A DNA stretch of 64,000 nt from Rhizobacter sp. (lineage in GTDB: Bacteria; Pseudomonadota; Gammaproteobacteria; Burkholderiales; Burkholderiaceae_C). The notes beneath the pieces were generated by a model, which saw only the letters and a list, made by a program, of their open reading frames with translations, did not search any database and was not told the DNA's origin. This document shows, in pieces, positions 43,575 to 52,101 of the stretch. Where the stretch lies: assembly GCA_025350965.1 (NCBI GenBank), contig JANXWV010000065.1, positions 1-64,000 on the forward strand, written 5' to 3'. The translations under genes and the position numbers were made by a program. The number at the start of each line of letters is the position of its first letter. Position 1 is the first letter of the stretch.

Positions 43575-44198
43575 TCAGGACAGCTTGCGCTTCGCGCGCA
43601 CGGCGGCCTTCTTCGGCTCGGCGGCGGTGGCCTTCACCGTCTTGACGGCCTTGCTCGAGGCGGCGGCGATCGTGCGCTTGGCGCGCGTGGCGGTGCGGGC
43701 CACGGTGGTCACCGTGCTGTCGACCGCCGACTTCACGGTCTTCTTCGCTTGCACGGCGCTCGTCAGCGCGGAAGCACCTTCGGCCAGCTTGCTCGACACG
43801 GTCAGGCCGACCTTGGCGACTGGCAGGCTCAGGCGAGCCACCGCGGCCAGGCCTTGCGCGACGGTGCTGTTGTCGATGCCGCCGACCAGCTTCGTGACCT
43901 TCTTGACTTGCGCTGCGGCGTTGTCCGAGCCCATGTCAACCGCCTGTTCGGTGCGCTTGGTCACTTCGTTGATGCCCTTGACGACGATCTCGGTGACGCG
44001 GCCGCGGGCCGAGACGATGCTGTTGCCGAGTTGCGGTGCCACGCTGTGGATGCGGCCGTCGACGTTCTTCTCCAGGCTGCCGTTCAGCGCGTGGATCAGG
44101 CGCTGGCTGCCGAGCTGATAAGCGCGCGCGGCCTGGTTGGCGGCGTGGCGGTAGTTCTCGATGGTCGCCAGGGTCACGCTGTTGAGGGAAGTGGTCAT
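43575..44198 (-). CDS. Phasin-like protein with histone-H1-like basic tail
   Basis: A 207-residue protein without signal peptide. The first 150 residues are helical and phasin-like (ATIENYRHAANQAARAYQLG, then GRVTEIVVKGINEVTKRTEQ). The last 55 residues are an Ala/Lys/Arg/Thr-rich tail (AKKTVKSAVDSTVTTVARTA, RAKRTIAAASSKAVKTVKAT, EPKKAAVRAKRKLS) like histone H1 or the PhaM/AlgP DNA-binding tails. Phasins coat polyhydroxyalkanoate granules; the tail would suit attachment to the nucleoid. No PHA genes are adjacent. The ATG at 44198 is the family-like start; a strong hairpin follows the stop. Confidence 0.65.
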   Translation of the reverse strand: MTTSLNSVTLATIENYRHAANQAARAYQLGSQRLIHALNGSLEKNVDGRIHSVAPQLGNSIVSARGRVTEIVVKGINEVTKRTEQAVDMGSDNAAAQVKKVTKLVGGIDNSTVAQGLAAVARLSLPVAKVGLTVSSKLAEGASALTSAVQAKKTVKSAVDSTVTTVARTATRAKRTIAAASSKAVKTVKATAAEPKKAAVRAKRKLS

Positions 44199-44386
44199 GG
44201 TCAAGTCCTTGGTGTTGATGAAGTTCGGTGGGGCCGTTTCAGCCTGGTTGCGAGTGTCGGTGTTCAACCCTAGGGAGCGATACCCAATGCCCGGTCCATC
44301 GCAGCACTTTCTTAGGGTGAGCACTCCAGAACCATCGAGCCCTGAGGAACAATCGATCTACACACCACCCCCTTGGAGACTGCACG

Positions 44387-45376
44387 ATGACACCCGTTCG
44401 CTGGGGCATCCTGTCCACTGCCCGCATCGCCATGCAGAAGGTCGTACCGGCGTTGCGCAAGAGCGCCGCGCATGAGGTGGCTGCCATCGCGTCGCGCACG
44501 CCAGCCACCGCACGTGGCGCCGCCGATGCGCTCGGCATTGCCACCGCGCACGGCTCCTACGAAGCGCTGATCGACGACCCGACCATCGAGGCGATCTACA
44601 ACCCGCTCCCCAACCCGATGCACGTGCCGCTCACGCTCGCCGCCGTGCGCGCCGGCAAGCACGTGCTGTGCGAGAAGCCGTTCGCGTTGCACGCGGCCGA
44701 GCTCGAGGTGCTGCGGCCCTATGCCGACAAGGTGCACATCCGCGAGGCCTTCATGGTGCGCCACCACCCGCAGTGGCAAGCGGTGCGCGCACACATCCGC
44801 GCCGGCGACATCGGCAGCCTGCGCTTCATGCAGGTGCCGTTCAGCTACTTCAACGACGACGTGGCGAACATCCGCAACCAGGCCGCACTCGGCGGCGGCG
44901 CGCTCTACGACATCGGCTGCTACGCCATCACCGCCGGACGCTGGTTTTTCGAGGCCGAGCCCGAACAGGCGGTGGCCTTGATCGACACCGACCCCGCCTT
45001 CGGCACCGACCGGCTGACGAGCGGCCTGCTCGGCTTTGCCGGCGGCGCGCAGCTCGCGTTCAGCGTGTCGACGCAGAGCGTGCGCTATCAGCGCGCGCAA
45101 CTCGTCGGCACGACCGGCCGCATCGAGATCGACGTGCCGTTCAACGCACCCGAAGCCGAAGCCTGCCGCTATACGATCCAGCGCGCCGGCAGCACCGCGC
45201 TGGAGACCATATCGGTGCCCGCCGCCGACCAGTACCAGCTGCAGTGCGAAGCCTTCTCGCACGCCGTGCGGCATGAGGCTCCCAGCGCCGCGGGGCTCGA
45301 CGAAGCTGCCGCCGGCCTGCGCGTCATCGATGCACTGTTCGCCTCGGCGAAGAGCGGGCGCGTCGAGCGGCTCTGA
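44387..45376 (+). CDS. Gfo/Idh/MocA-family NAD(P)-dependent oxidoreductase
   Basis: A 329-residue dehydrogenase. The N-terminal Rossmann domain opens VRWGILSTARIA, a Gly-poor variant with ILST replacing GxGxxG, and holds the catalytic-lysine motif HVLCEKPFALHA near 92. The C-terminal alpha/beta domain includes GGGALYDIGCYAITAGRWFF near 170. Similar proteins reduce or oxidise sugars or act as dimeric dihydrodiol/xylose dehydrogenase-like enzymes. GGAG lies 9 bases before the ATG. The 188 bases upstream, shared with the divergent phasin-like gene, hold no further gene. Confidence 0.88.
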   Translation: MTPVRWGILSTARIAMQKVVPALRKSAAHEVAAIASRTPATARGAADALGIATAHGSYEALIDDPTIEAIYNPLPNPMHVPLTLAAVRAGKHVLCEKPFALHAAELEVLRPYADKVHIREAFMVRHHPQWQAVRAHIRAGDIGSLRFMQVPFSYFNDDVANIRNQAALGGGALYDIGCYAITAGRWFFEAEPEQAVALIDTDPAFGTDRLTSGLLGFAGGAQLAFSVSTQSVRYQRAQLVGTTGRIEIDVPFNAPEAEACRYTIQRAGSTALETISVPAADQYQLQCEAFSHAVRHEAPSAAGLDEAAAGLRVIDALFASAKSGRVERL

Positions 45377-45401
45377 CGCCCGCGCGGCCGGTGCGTTGGC
45401 G

Positions 45402-46817
45402 CTACGACGCGGCAGCGTCTTTCCAGCCGCCGCCGAGAACCTTGTACAGCGTGACCAGGTTCTGGGCCTGCAGTGCGCGCACCTGCACCAGCGCCTGCTG
45501 TGCGGTGAACACGTTGCGCTGCGCATCGAGCACGTCGAGGAAGCTGGCCGCGCCGTTGCGGTAGCGCAGGTCGGCGAGCCGGAAGCTGACCTCGGCAGCG
45601 TTCGCCTGCGCCGTCTGCGCACGCAACTGCTCGCCCAGCGTGGCGCGGCCGGCGAGCGCGTCGGACACCTCGCGGAACGCCGTCTGGATTGCTCGCTCGT
45701 ACTGCGCCACGGCAACGTCGCGGTTCACAAGAGCCACGTCGAGGTTGGCCCGGTTGCGGCCCGCGTCGAAGATCGGCTGCAGCAACTGCGCAGTGCCAGT
45801 GATGGCGAAGGTGCCGCTCTTGAACAGGTTGCCGAGTTCGCCGCTGGCGGTGCCGGCGTTGGCGGTCAGCGAGATGCGCGGGAAGAAGGCCGCCCGCGCC
45901 GCGCCGATGTTGGCGTTCGACGCCATCAGCAGCTGCTCGGCCGAGCGCACATCGGGCCGGCGCGTGAGCAGCTCCGACGGCAGGCCCGCAGGCAAGTCGC
46001 CTTCGACCTGCGCGGTCGTGAGCGCGACGGCAGCGGGCAGATCGACGGGCAGCGCCTGGCCGATCAGCTGCACCAGCGCGTTCTCGTCGAGCAGGCGCTG
46101 ACGCTGGGTCTGCGCGAGCGTGGCGCGCGCCCCTTCGAGCAGCTGCTCGGCCTGCCGGTAGTCCAGCTCGGAAGCGGCTCCGTTGTCGAACTTCAGCTTG
46201 GTCAGGCGCAGCGACTCCTCGCGCGTCTTGAGCGCATCGTTAGTCACGCGCAGCAACTCGTCGTCGGCCAGCAGGTTGACGTGCGCACCGGCCACCGACG
46301 CGATCAGCGAGATCTGCACCGCCTTGCGCGTCTCGGCCGTGGCGAGGTATTGCGCCAGGGCCGCCTGGCTCAGGCTGCGCACGCGGCCGAACAGGTCGAG
46401 CTCGTAACTGCTGACCTGCAAGCCCACCGCATAGCTGTTACCGAGACCGCCGCTGCCGTTCGCCTGGCGCTGTGCGGTCAGGCCGGCACCGAGACCCGGC
46501 AGCTCGTCGGCACGCTTGATCTGGTACTGCGCGCGGTACTGCTCGATGTTGAGCACAGCCACGCGCAGGTCGCGGTTGTTGGCGAGCGCCACGTCGATCA
46601 GGCGCTTCAGCCGCGCATCGACGAAGAAGCGCTGCCACTCGAGGTCAGCCGCTGCGGCAGCGCCGCTGCCGGCGGGCAGCAACTCGGCCGGGTAGGTGCC
46701 CGCCACCGGCGAAGCAGGCCGCTCGTAGGTGGGAATGAAACTCATGCAGCCGCCGAGCAACAAGGCCGCAGCGACGGCAGGGAGCCCCGACAGGACCGTT
46801 ATAGAACGCTCAAGCAT
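45402..46817 (-). CDS. RND efflux outer-membrane factor lipoprotein (OprM/NodT type)
   Basis: A 471-residue outer-membrane channel subunit. The signal peptide ends in the lipobox LLGGC, with lipidated Cys near residue 24. The body contains the two TolC-like repeats, e.g. YQIKRADELPGLGAGLTAQR near 110, SYELDLFGRVRSLSQAALAQ near 145, and the second-repeat NIGAARAAFFPRISLTANAG near 300. It forms the exit duct for the pump encoded upstream. The ATG at 46817 is well spaced from GGGAGGG and overlaps the pump stop by 8 bases; a GTG at 46823 is the alternative. Third gene of the efflux operon. Confidence 0.94.
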   Translation of the reverse strand: MLERSITVLSGLPAVAAALLLGGCMSFIPTYERPASPVAGTYPAELLPAGSGAAAAADLEWQRFFVDARLKRLIDVALANNRDLRVAVLNIEQYRAQYQIKRADELPGLGAGLTAQRQANGSGGLGNSYAVGLQVSSYELDLFGRVRSLSQAALAQYLATAETRKAVQISLIASVAGAHVNLLADDELLRVTNDALKTREESLRLTKLKFDNGAASELDYRQAEQLLEGARATLAQTQRQRLLDENALVQLIGQALPVDLPAAVALTTAQVEGDLPAGLPSELLTRRPDVRSAEQLLMASNANIGAARAAFFPRISLTANAGTASGELGNLFKSGTFAITGTAQLLQPIFDAGRNRANLDVALVNRDVAVAQYERAIQTAFREVSDALAGRATLGEQLRAQTAQANAAEVSFRLADLRYRNGAASFLDVLDAQRNVFTAQQALVQVRALQAQNLVTLYKVLGGGWKDAAAS

Positions 46818-49800
46818 GGTCACCCTCCCGAGCCATGGCCGGGCCGGCGGCAGGCGGGTCGCCCCGGCGCTTGCGGCCCTTGAACAGCGTGCTCACCACG
46901 ACGAAGAACACCGGCACGAAGAACACCGCCAGCACGGTGGCGGTGATCATGCCGCCGAGCACACCGGTGCCGATGGCGCGCTGGCTGGCCGAACCCGCAC
47001 CGCTGGAAATGGCCAGCGGCAACACGCCCAGCATGAACGCGACCGAGGTCATCAGGATCGGCCGAAAGCGCAGGTGCACTGCCTTCAGCGTGGCCTCGAC
47101 GAGGCCCATGCCTTCGGCGACCAGGTCTTTGGCGAACTCGATGATCAGGATCGCGTTCTTCGCCGACAGGCCGATCACGGTGATCAGGCCGACCTTGAAG
47201 AACACGTCGTTCGGCATGCCGCGCAAGGTCACTCCGAGCACGGCACCGAGCACGCCCAGCGGCACCGCCAGCAGCACCGCGAAGGGGATCGACCAGCTCT
47301 CGTACAGCGCCGACAGGCACAGGAACACGGCGAGCAGCGAGAACGCGATGAGGATGGTGGCGGTCGAGCCCGACAGCCGCTCCTCGCGCGACTGGCCGGT
47401 CCACTCGAAGCCGAAGCCCGGTGGCAGCTTGGTCGCGAGCGCTTCCATCTCGGTCATGGCGTCGCCGGTGCTGAAGCCGGGTGCGGCGTCGCCGGACAGG
47501 CGCATCGTCGGGTAGCCGTTGTAGCGCACGGTTTGCATCGGCCCCGTGACCCACTTCATCGTGGCCATCGCCGAGAGCGGCACCGTCTGGCCCGCGCTGT
47601 TGACCACGTTGAGTTTCAGCAGGTCCTCGCCTTGCATGCGGCTCGGCGCGTCGGCCTGCACCACCACGCGCTGCAGCCGGCCGGCGTTCGGGAAGTCGTT
47701 GACGTAAGTCGAGCCGAGCGAGGTGGAGAGCACGCTGTTGACGGCGTCGAACGACACGCCCAGCGCGGCGGCCCGGTCACGGTCGATGTCGACTTGCAGC
47801 TGCGGTGCGTCTTCGAGGCCGTCGGGCCGCACGCCCGCAAGCACTTTGCTCTGCGACGCCATGCCGAGCATCTGGTTGCGCGCCGCCAGCAACGCAGCGT
47901 GGCCGTTGCTGCCCCGATCCTGCAGGCGGAAGGTGAAGCCGGTGGCGTTGCCCAGCTCCTGGATCGCCGGTGGGCTGAGCGCGAAGATGAACGCATCGCG
48001 CACACCCATCAGCGCGCCAAAGGTGCGCCCGGCCAGCGCCTGCGCAGAGTGCTGCTGGCCCTTGCGTTCGTCCCACGGCTTGAGCGGTATGAACGCCAGG
48101 GCCGCGTTCTGGCCGTTGCCCGAGAAGCTGAAGCCGAGCACGCTGACCATCTTGTCGACCTCGGGCTGCTTGAGCAGGAAGCCCTCGGCCTGCTGCATCA
48201 CCGCGAGCGTGCGCTCCTGCGTGGCGCCCGGCGGCAACTGCACGTTGGCGATGATGTAGCCCTGGTCTTCGTTCGGCAGGAACGACGCGGGCAGTCGCGT
48301 GAACAGCAGCGCCACGATGCCCACGATGGCCCCGAACAGCAGCAGGAAGCGCCCGGTGCGCACCAGCATCTTCGCGACCACCCCTTCATAGCCGTGCGTG
48401 GTGGCCAGGAAGCCGCGGTTGAACCAGCCGAAGAAGCCCTTCTTTTCGTGCTTGTGCCCGGCCTCGACCGGCTTCAGGAACGTGGCGCACAAGGCTGGCG
48501 TGAGGCTCAGCGCGAGGAACACCGAGAACAGCATCGAACTCACCATCACGAGCGAGAACTGGCGGTAGATGCTGCCCACCGAGCCGGCGAAGAACGCCAT
48601 CGGCAGGAACACCGAGACCAGCGTGACCGTGATGCCAATCAGCGCCGCCGAGATCTGCCCCATCGCCTTCTTGGTGGCGTCGCGCGGGCTCAGGCCTTCC
48701 TCGCTCATGATGCGTTCGACGTTCTCGATCACGACGATCGCGTCGTCGACCAGAATGCCCACCGCCAGCACCATCGCGAACATGGTGAGCACGTTGATGG
48801 AGTAGTCGAACAGGAACATGGCCGCGAACGCACCGAGCAGTGCCACCGGCACCACGATGGTCGGGATCAGCGTGTAGCGCAGGTTCTGCAGGAACAGGTA
48901 CATCACCAGGAACACCAGGATCACGGCCTCGATCAGCGTCTCCACGACCTGGCTGATCGAGATCTTGACGAACTTCGAGGCATCGAACGGGATGTCGTAC
49001 TTGACGTTCGGCGGGAAGTAGCGCTGCAGCTCTTCCATGCGAGTGCGAATGGCTGTGGCCGTGGCCAGCGCATTGCCGGTGGGCGAGAGCTGCACGCCGA
49101 TGCCGGTGGAGGGCTTGCCGTTCAAGCGGATCGACGTGCCGTAGCTTTGCGCGCCGAGCTCGACCCGGGCCACGTCACGCAGCCGCACGGTCCCGCCGTC
49201 GGTGGCGGCCCGCAGCACAATGTTGCCGAACTGCTCGACGCTCGTGAGCTGACCCGGCACCACCACCGTCGCGAAGATACCCTGGCCCGGCACGTTCGGC
49301 AGGTCGCCGATGGTGCCGGACGAGACCTGCGCGTTCTGCGCCCGGATGGCCGTGTTCACGTCGTTCGGCGTGAGCTTGTAGCCCAGCAGCTTGGCAGGGT
49401 CGACCCAGATGCGCATGGCGCGCTCGGTGCCGAAGAGCTGCGCCTGCCCGACGCCGGGAATGCGCTGGAGCTCGGGCAGCACGGTGCGCGAGGCGTAGTC
49501 GCCCAGGGCCACCACGTCGAACTTCGGGTCGTTGCTCGACAGGATGGTGAAGAGCAGGAAGTTGGCGCGTGCCTTGTCCACGCGCACGCCCTGCTGCGTC
49601 ACCGCCGCCGGCAGGCGCGGCGTGGCGCGTGAGAGGCGGTTCTGCACGTCGACTTGCGCCAGGCTCGCGTCGGTGCCACTCTCGAAGGTCAGCGTGATCG
49701 AGCCCGAGCCGTTCGCCTGGCTCACCGACTCCATGTAGACGAGCCCCGGCGAGCCGTTCATTTCCTGCTCGATGACGCTGACCACCGTGTCTTCGAGCGT

Positions 49801-49965
49801 CTGCGCCGAGGCACCCGGGTACACCGCGCTGATCAGGATGGAGGGCGGTGCCACCGTGGGGTACTGCGCGATCGGCAGCTGCTTGACCGCAACCCCGCCG
49901 AGCACCACGATGAACAGCGCGATCACCCACGCGAAGATGGGCCGATCAATGAAGAACTGGGCCAT
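46810..49965 (-). CDS. RND efflux pump inner-membrane subunit, HAE1 family (AcrB/MexB type)
   Basis: A 1051-residue proton-driven drug exporter. It starts MAQFFIDRPIFAWVIALFIV, the classical HAE1 N-terminus. Proton-relay acidic residues are in TM4: MVLAVGILVDDAIVVIENVE near 400. The two periplasmic porter domains and the second set of six helices (FKVGLITVIGLSAKNAILII, with the TM10 lysine) are intact. Length matches AcrB (1049). It lies between adaptor and outer-membrane factor in one operon and is probably controlled by the TetR gene at 51414. Confidence 0.97.
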   Translation of the reverse strand: MAQFFIDRPIFAWVIALFIVVLGGVAVKQLPIAQYPTVAPPSILISAVYPGASAQTLEDTVVSVIEQEMNGSPGLVYMESVSQANGSGSITLTFESGTDASLAQVDVQNRLSRATPRLPAAVTQQGVRVDKARANFLLFTILSSNDPKFDVVALGDYASRTVLPELQRIPGVGQAQLFGTERAMRIWVDPAKLLGYKLTPNDVNTAIRAQNAQVSSGTIGDLPNVPGQGIFATVVVPGQLTSVEQFGNIVLRAATDGGTVRLRDVARVELGAQSYGTSIRLNGKPSTGIGVQLSPTGNALATATAIRTRMEELQRYFPPNVKYDIPFDASKFVKISISQVVETLIEAVILVFLVMYLFLQNLRYTLIPTIVVPVALLGAFAAMFLFDYSINVLTMFAMVLAVGILVDDAIVVIENVERIMSEEGLSPRDATKKAMGQISAALIGITVTLVSVFLPMAFFAGSVGSIYRQFSLVMVSSMLFSVFLALSLTPALCATFLKPVEAGHKHEKKGFFGWFNRGFLATTHGYEGVVAKMLVRTGRFLLLFGAIVGIVALLFTRLPASFLPNEDQGYIIANVQLPPGATQERTLAVMQQAEGFLLKQPEVDKMVSVLGFSFSGNGQNAALAFIPLKPWDERKGQQHSAQALAGRTFGALMGVRDAFIFALSPPAIQELGNATGFTFRLQDRGSNGHAALLAARNQMLGMASQSKVLAGVRPDGLEDAPQLQVDIDRDRAAALGVSFDAVNSVLSTSLGSTYVNDFPNAGRLQRVVVQADAPSRMQGEDLLKLNVVNSAGQTVPLSAMATMKWVTGPMQTVRYNGYPTMRLSGDAAPGFSTGDAMTEMEALATKLPPGFGFEWTGQSREERLSGSTATILIAFSLLAVFLCLSALYESWSIPFAVLLAVPLGVLGAVLGVTLRGMPNDVFFKVGLITVIGLSAKNAILIIEFAKDLVAEGMGLVEATLKAVHLRFRPILMTSVAFMLGVLPLAISSGAGSASQRAIGTGVLGGMITATVLAVFFVPVFFVVVSTLFKGRKRRGDPPAAGPAMAREGDHA

Positions 49966-49975
49966 GGCGTGCGCC

Positions 49976-51271
49976 TCAGTGGGCCGACGCGGCCGACGTG
50001 GGCTGCGCTGCCGTTGGCGCCGACGCGCCGGCCGGCCGAGCGCCGCTGGCAGGTGCGCTGGAACTCGCAGCCGAACCCGCAACCGACCACGGCACCGCCT
50101 GCACCGGTGCATTGCCGCGCAGCTTCTGGAAGCCATCGACCATGACCTGCTCGCCGGCCTTCAGGCCGTCGAGCACGACCCATTGGCCGTCGAGCGACGA
50201 ACCGAGCTTGACGGGGCGCGGCGCGACCTTGCCGTCAGGCGCCACCACCATCACCGTGTCGCCGGTCGAGCCGCGCGTGACGGCCTGCTGCGGCAGCACG
50301 ATACCGGCGTCGGCCTGCGCCTGCTCCAGCCGCACGCGCACGTACATGCCGGGCAACAGCAGGCCGTTCGGGTTCGGCACCTCGGCGCGCAATGTGATCT
50401 GGCCCGAGCTGGGGTCGACCGTCAGGTCGGTGAACAAGAGCTTCGCTGCCAGGGGGTAGACGCTGCCGTCTTCGAGCACGACACGAACGCTGGCGCCATC
50501 GCCACCCGCGCGCTTGAACTGGCCGCCCTCGACCGCCTTGCGAAGACGCAGCACCTCGGTGGTACTTTGCGTGAAGTTCACGTACATGGGGTTGATCTGC
50601 TGCACCACCGCCAACTGCGTGGCCTCGCCCTGGCCGACGAGCGCACCTTCGGTCACCAGCGCGCGGCCGATGCGCCCTGAAATGGGCGAGGTGACCGATG
50701 CGTACGAGAGGTTGATCTGCGCCGTTTGCACCGAGGCCCTGGCACTCGCCACGTCGGCCTCGGCCGTCTTCTGTGCGGCCACGGCAACCAGGTACTCCTG
50801 CTTGCTGATGGCGTTCGCCTCGACCAGAGGCTTGTAGCGCTCGGCCTGCGCGCCGGCCTGCGTCAGGTTGGCCTCGGCCCGCGCCTGCACAGCGCGCGCG
50901 CTGGCGGCGCTGGCCAGGTACGGCGCCGAGTCGATCTTGAAGAGCGGCTGGCCGGCCTTCACGTCGCTGCCCTCCTTGAAAAGACGCTGCAGCAGGATGC
51001 CGGCCGCACGCGCCCGCACCTGCGCCACGCGCGAGGCTTCCAGCCGGCCCGGCAATTCGGTGGCCAGGCCCACCTCGCGCGGCGCAACCGTGACCACGCC
51101 GACCTGAGCCGGCGGCGGCGCGCCGCCCGGTGGCCCGCCGGGTGCGCCGCCGGCTGCGGGCTTCTGCCCGCAGCCGGCCAGCGCCAGCAGCGACAGGGTC
51201 AGCCCGAGGGCGAGCGCCTGGCCGACGCGTTGTGCCGGCCGCTTAGCCAGCAATGTGTTCCATCGTGCCAT
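49976..51271 (-). CDS. RND efflux periplasmic adaptor lipoprotein (AcrA/MexA type)
   Basis: A 431-residue membrane-fusion protein linking pump and channel. The signal peptide ends in the lipobox LALAGC, lipidated Cys near 34, followed by a Gly/Pro-rich linker. The lipoyl/hairpin region (VGLATELPGRLEASRVAQVR, GSDVKAGQPLFKIDSAPY) and the beta-barrel (NPMYVNFTQSTTEVLRLRKA, SSGQITLRAEVPNPNGLLLP) follow. The C-terminal 40 residues form an Ala/Ser/Pro-rich tail unlike AcrA. AGAGGTG is 7 bases before the ATG at 51271. First gene of the operon, divergent from its regulator. Confidence 0.95.
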   Translation of the reverse strand: MARWNTLLAKRPAQRVGQALALGLTLSLLALAGCGQKPAAGGAPGGPPGGAPPPAQVGVVTVAPREVGLATELPGRLEASRVAQVRARAAGILLQRLFKEGSDVKAGQPLFKIDSAPYLASAASARAVQARAEANLTQAGAQAERYKPLVEANAISKQEYLVAVAAQKTAEADVASARASVQTAQINLSYASVTSPISGRIGRALVTEGALVGQGEATQLAVVQQINPMYVNFTQSTTEVLRLRKAVEGGQFKRAGGDGASVRVVLEDGSVYPLAAKLLFTDLTVDPSSGQITLRAEVPNPNGLLLPGMYVRVRLEQAQADAGIVLPQQAVTRGSTGDTVMVVAPDGKVAPRPVKLGSSLDGQWVVLDGLKAGEQVMVDGFQKLRGNAPVQAVPWSVAGSAASSSAPASGARPAGASAPTAAQPTSAASAH

Positions 51272-51330
51272 GCCACACCTCTTGTTGGTCGAGCCGGCGC
51301 ATCGGCGCAAGCCATGTTGCAGTGCAGTAT

Positions 51331-51352
51331 ACATACATCCTTGAATGTATGT
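51331..51352. promoter_or_regulatory. AcrR-type operator between efflux operon and tetR-family gene
   Basis: ACATACAT (51331-51338) and ATGTATGT (51345-51352) form a perfect inverted repeat with a 6-base centre. These arms are the same as those of the Escherichia coli AcrR box as I remember it. A minus-strand -10 TATACT (51327-51332) for the adaptor gene touches the left arm, and TTGAAT (51341-51346), a possible -35 for the regulator, lies in the right half. Repressor binding would block both promoters. Confidence 0.85.
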
Positions 51353-51413
51353 TCGCCAACTCGGGTTAAACTCGAACCAGCTCGAACCGAGCGCGACGGA
51401 AGCCAGCCCGACC

Positions 51414-52064
51414 ATGGTCCGCAAAACGAAAGAAGAGGCCAGCGCCACGCGCAGCATGATCCTCGACACCGCCGAACGGGTGTTCGAGGAACATGGCGTG
51501 GCGGGCGCGTCGCTGCAGCAGATCGCGCAAGCTGCGGGCCTGACGCGTGGCGCCATCTACTGGCACTTCGAAGACAAGGCAGCGTTGTTCCACGCCATGA
51601 TGGAACGCGTTCAGCTGCCGCTGGAAGAAAGCCTTCAAGGCCTTCGGGAGGCCGACCCTGGCGAGCCGCTGAAACACATTCGCGCAATGCTCGTCCGCGC
51701 CTTGCGAGAGGTGGCCTGCAACGCACAGACACAACGCGTGTTCAGCATCGCAGCACACAAGGTCGAATACGCCGGCGAACTGGGGCTGCTCCGCGAACGC
51801 CACATCAGCGGCCGCGACGCCTGCGTGGCCGACGTCGAAGGCGACCTGCGGCAGGCGCGCCGGCGCGGCCAGATCGGCAAGCGCACGCCAACGCGCGCCG
51901 CCGCGATCGGCCTGCACGCACTGATCGACGGCCTGATCCACAACTGGGTGCTCGCGCCGCGTGGGTTCGATCTGGTCAAGGTCGGCACGCACGCGCTCGA
52001 CGCTTACCTGGCCGGCCTCGGCGCGGGCCTCGATGCCCCGGTGAAGCCCGAGTCGGCCGCCTGA
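51414..52064 (+). CDS. TetR-family repressor of the efflux operon (AcrR/TtgR-like)
   Basis: A 216-residue repressor. The N-terminus MVRKTKEEASATRSMILDTA, then ERVFEEHGVAGASLQQIAQA and GLTRGAIYWHFEDKAALF, is the AcrR/TtgR DNA-binding domain almost residue for residue. The C-terminal ligand-binding domain has DGLIHNWVLAPRGFDL near 185, also typical of the MexR/TtgR group. It is divergent from the adaptor gene, with the operator at 51331-51352 between them. Ligands are expected to be lipophilic drugs. The ATG at 51414 gives the family start. Confidence 0.93.
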   Translation: MVRKTKEEASATRSMILDTAERVFEEHGVAGASLQQIAQAAGLTRGAIYWHFEDKAALFHAMMERVQLPLEESLQGLREADPGEPLKHIRAMLVRALREVACNAQTQRVFSIAAHKVEYAGELGLLRERHISGRDACVADVEGDLRQARRRGQIGKRTPTRAAAIGLHALIDGLIHNWVLAPRGFDLVKVGTHALDAYLAGLGAGLDAPVKPESAA

Positions 52065-52072
52065 GCCACGGC

Positions 52073-52096
52073 GTCTGTGGTGACGCCCGTGGTGAC
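52073..52096. repeat. 12-bp tandem repeat, 2 units, between convergent genes
   Basis: GTCTGTGGTGAC (52073-52084) and GCCCGTGGTGAC (52085-52096) are adjacent, 10 of 12 bases identical, just after the tetR-family stop and just before the MBL-hydrolase stop. Confidence 0.55.
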
Positions 52097-52101
52097 CATG
52101 C

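Noticed and set aside
46729..49632. A 967-codon open frame on the plus strand inside the RND pump region
   Set aside because: Antisense to the well-supported pump gene, with His/Gln/Arg-rich composition and no recognisable motif.
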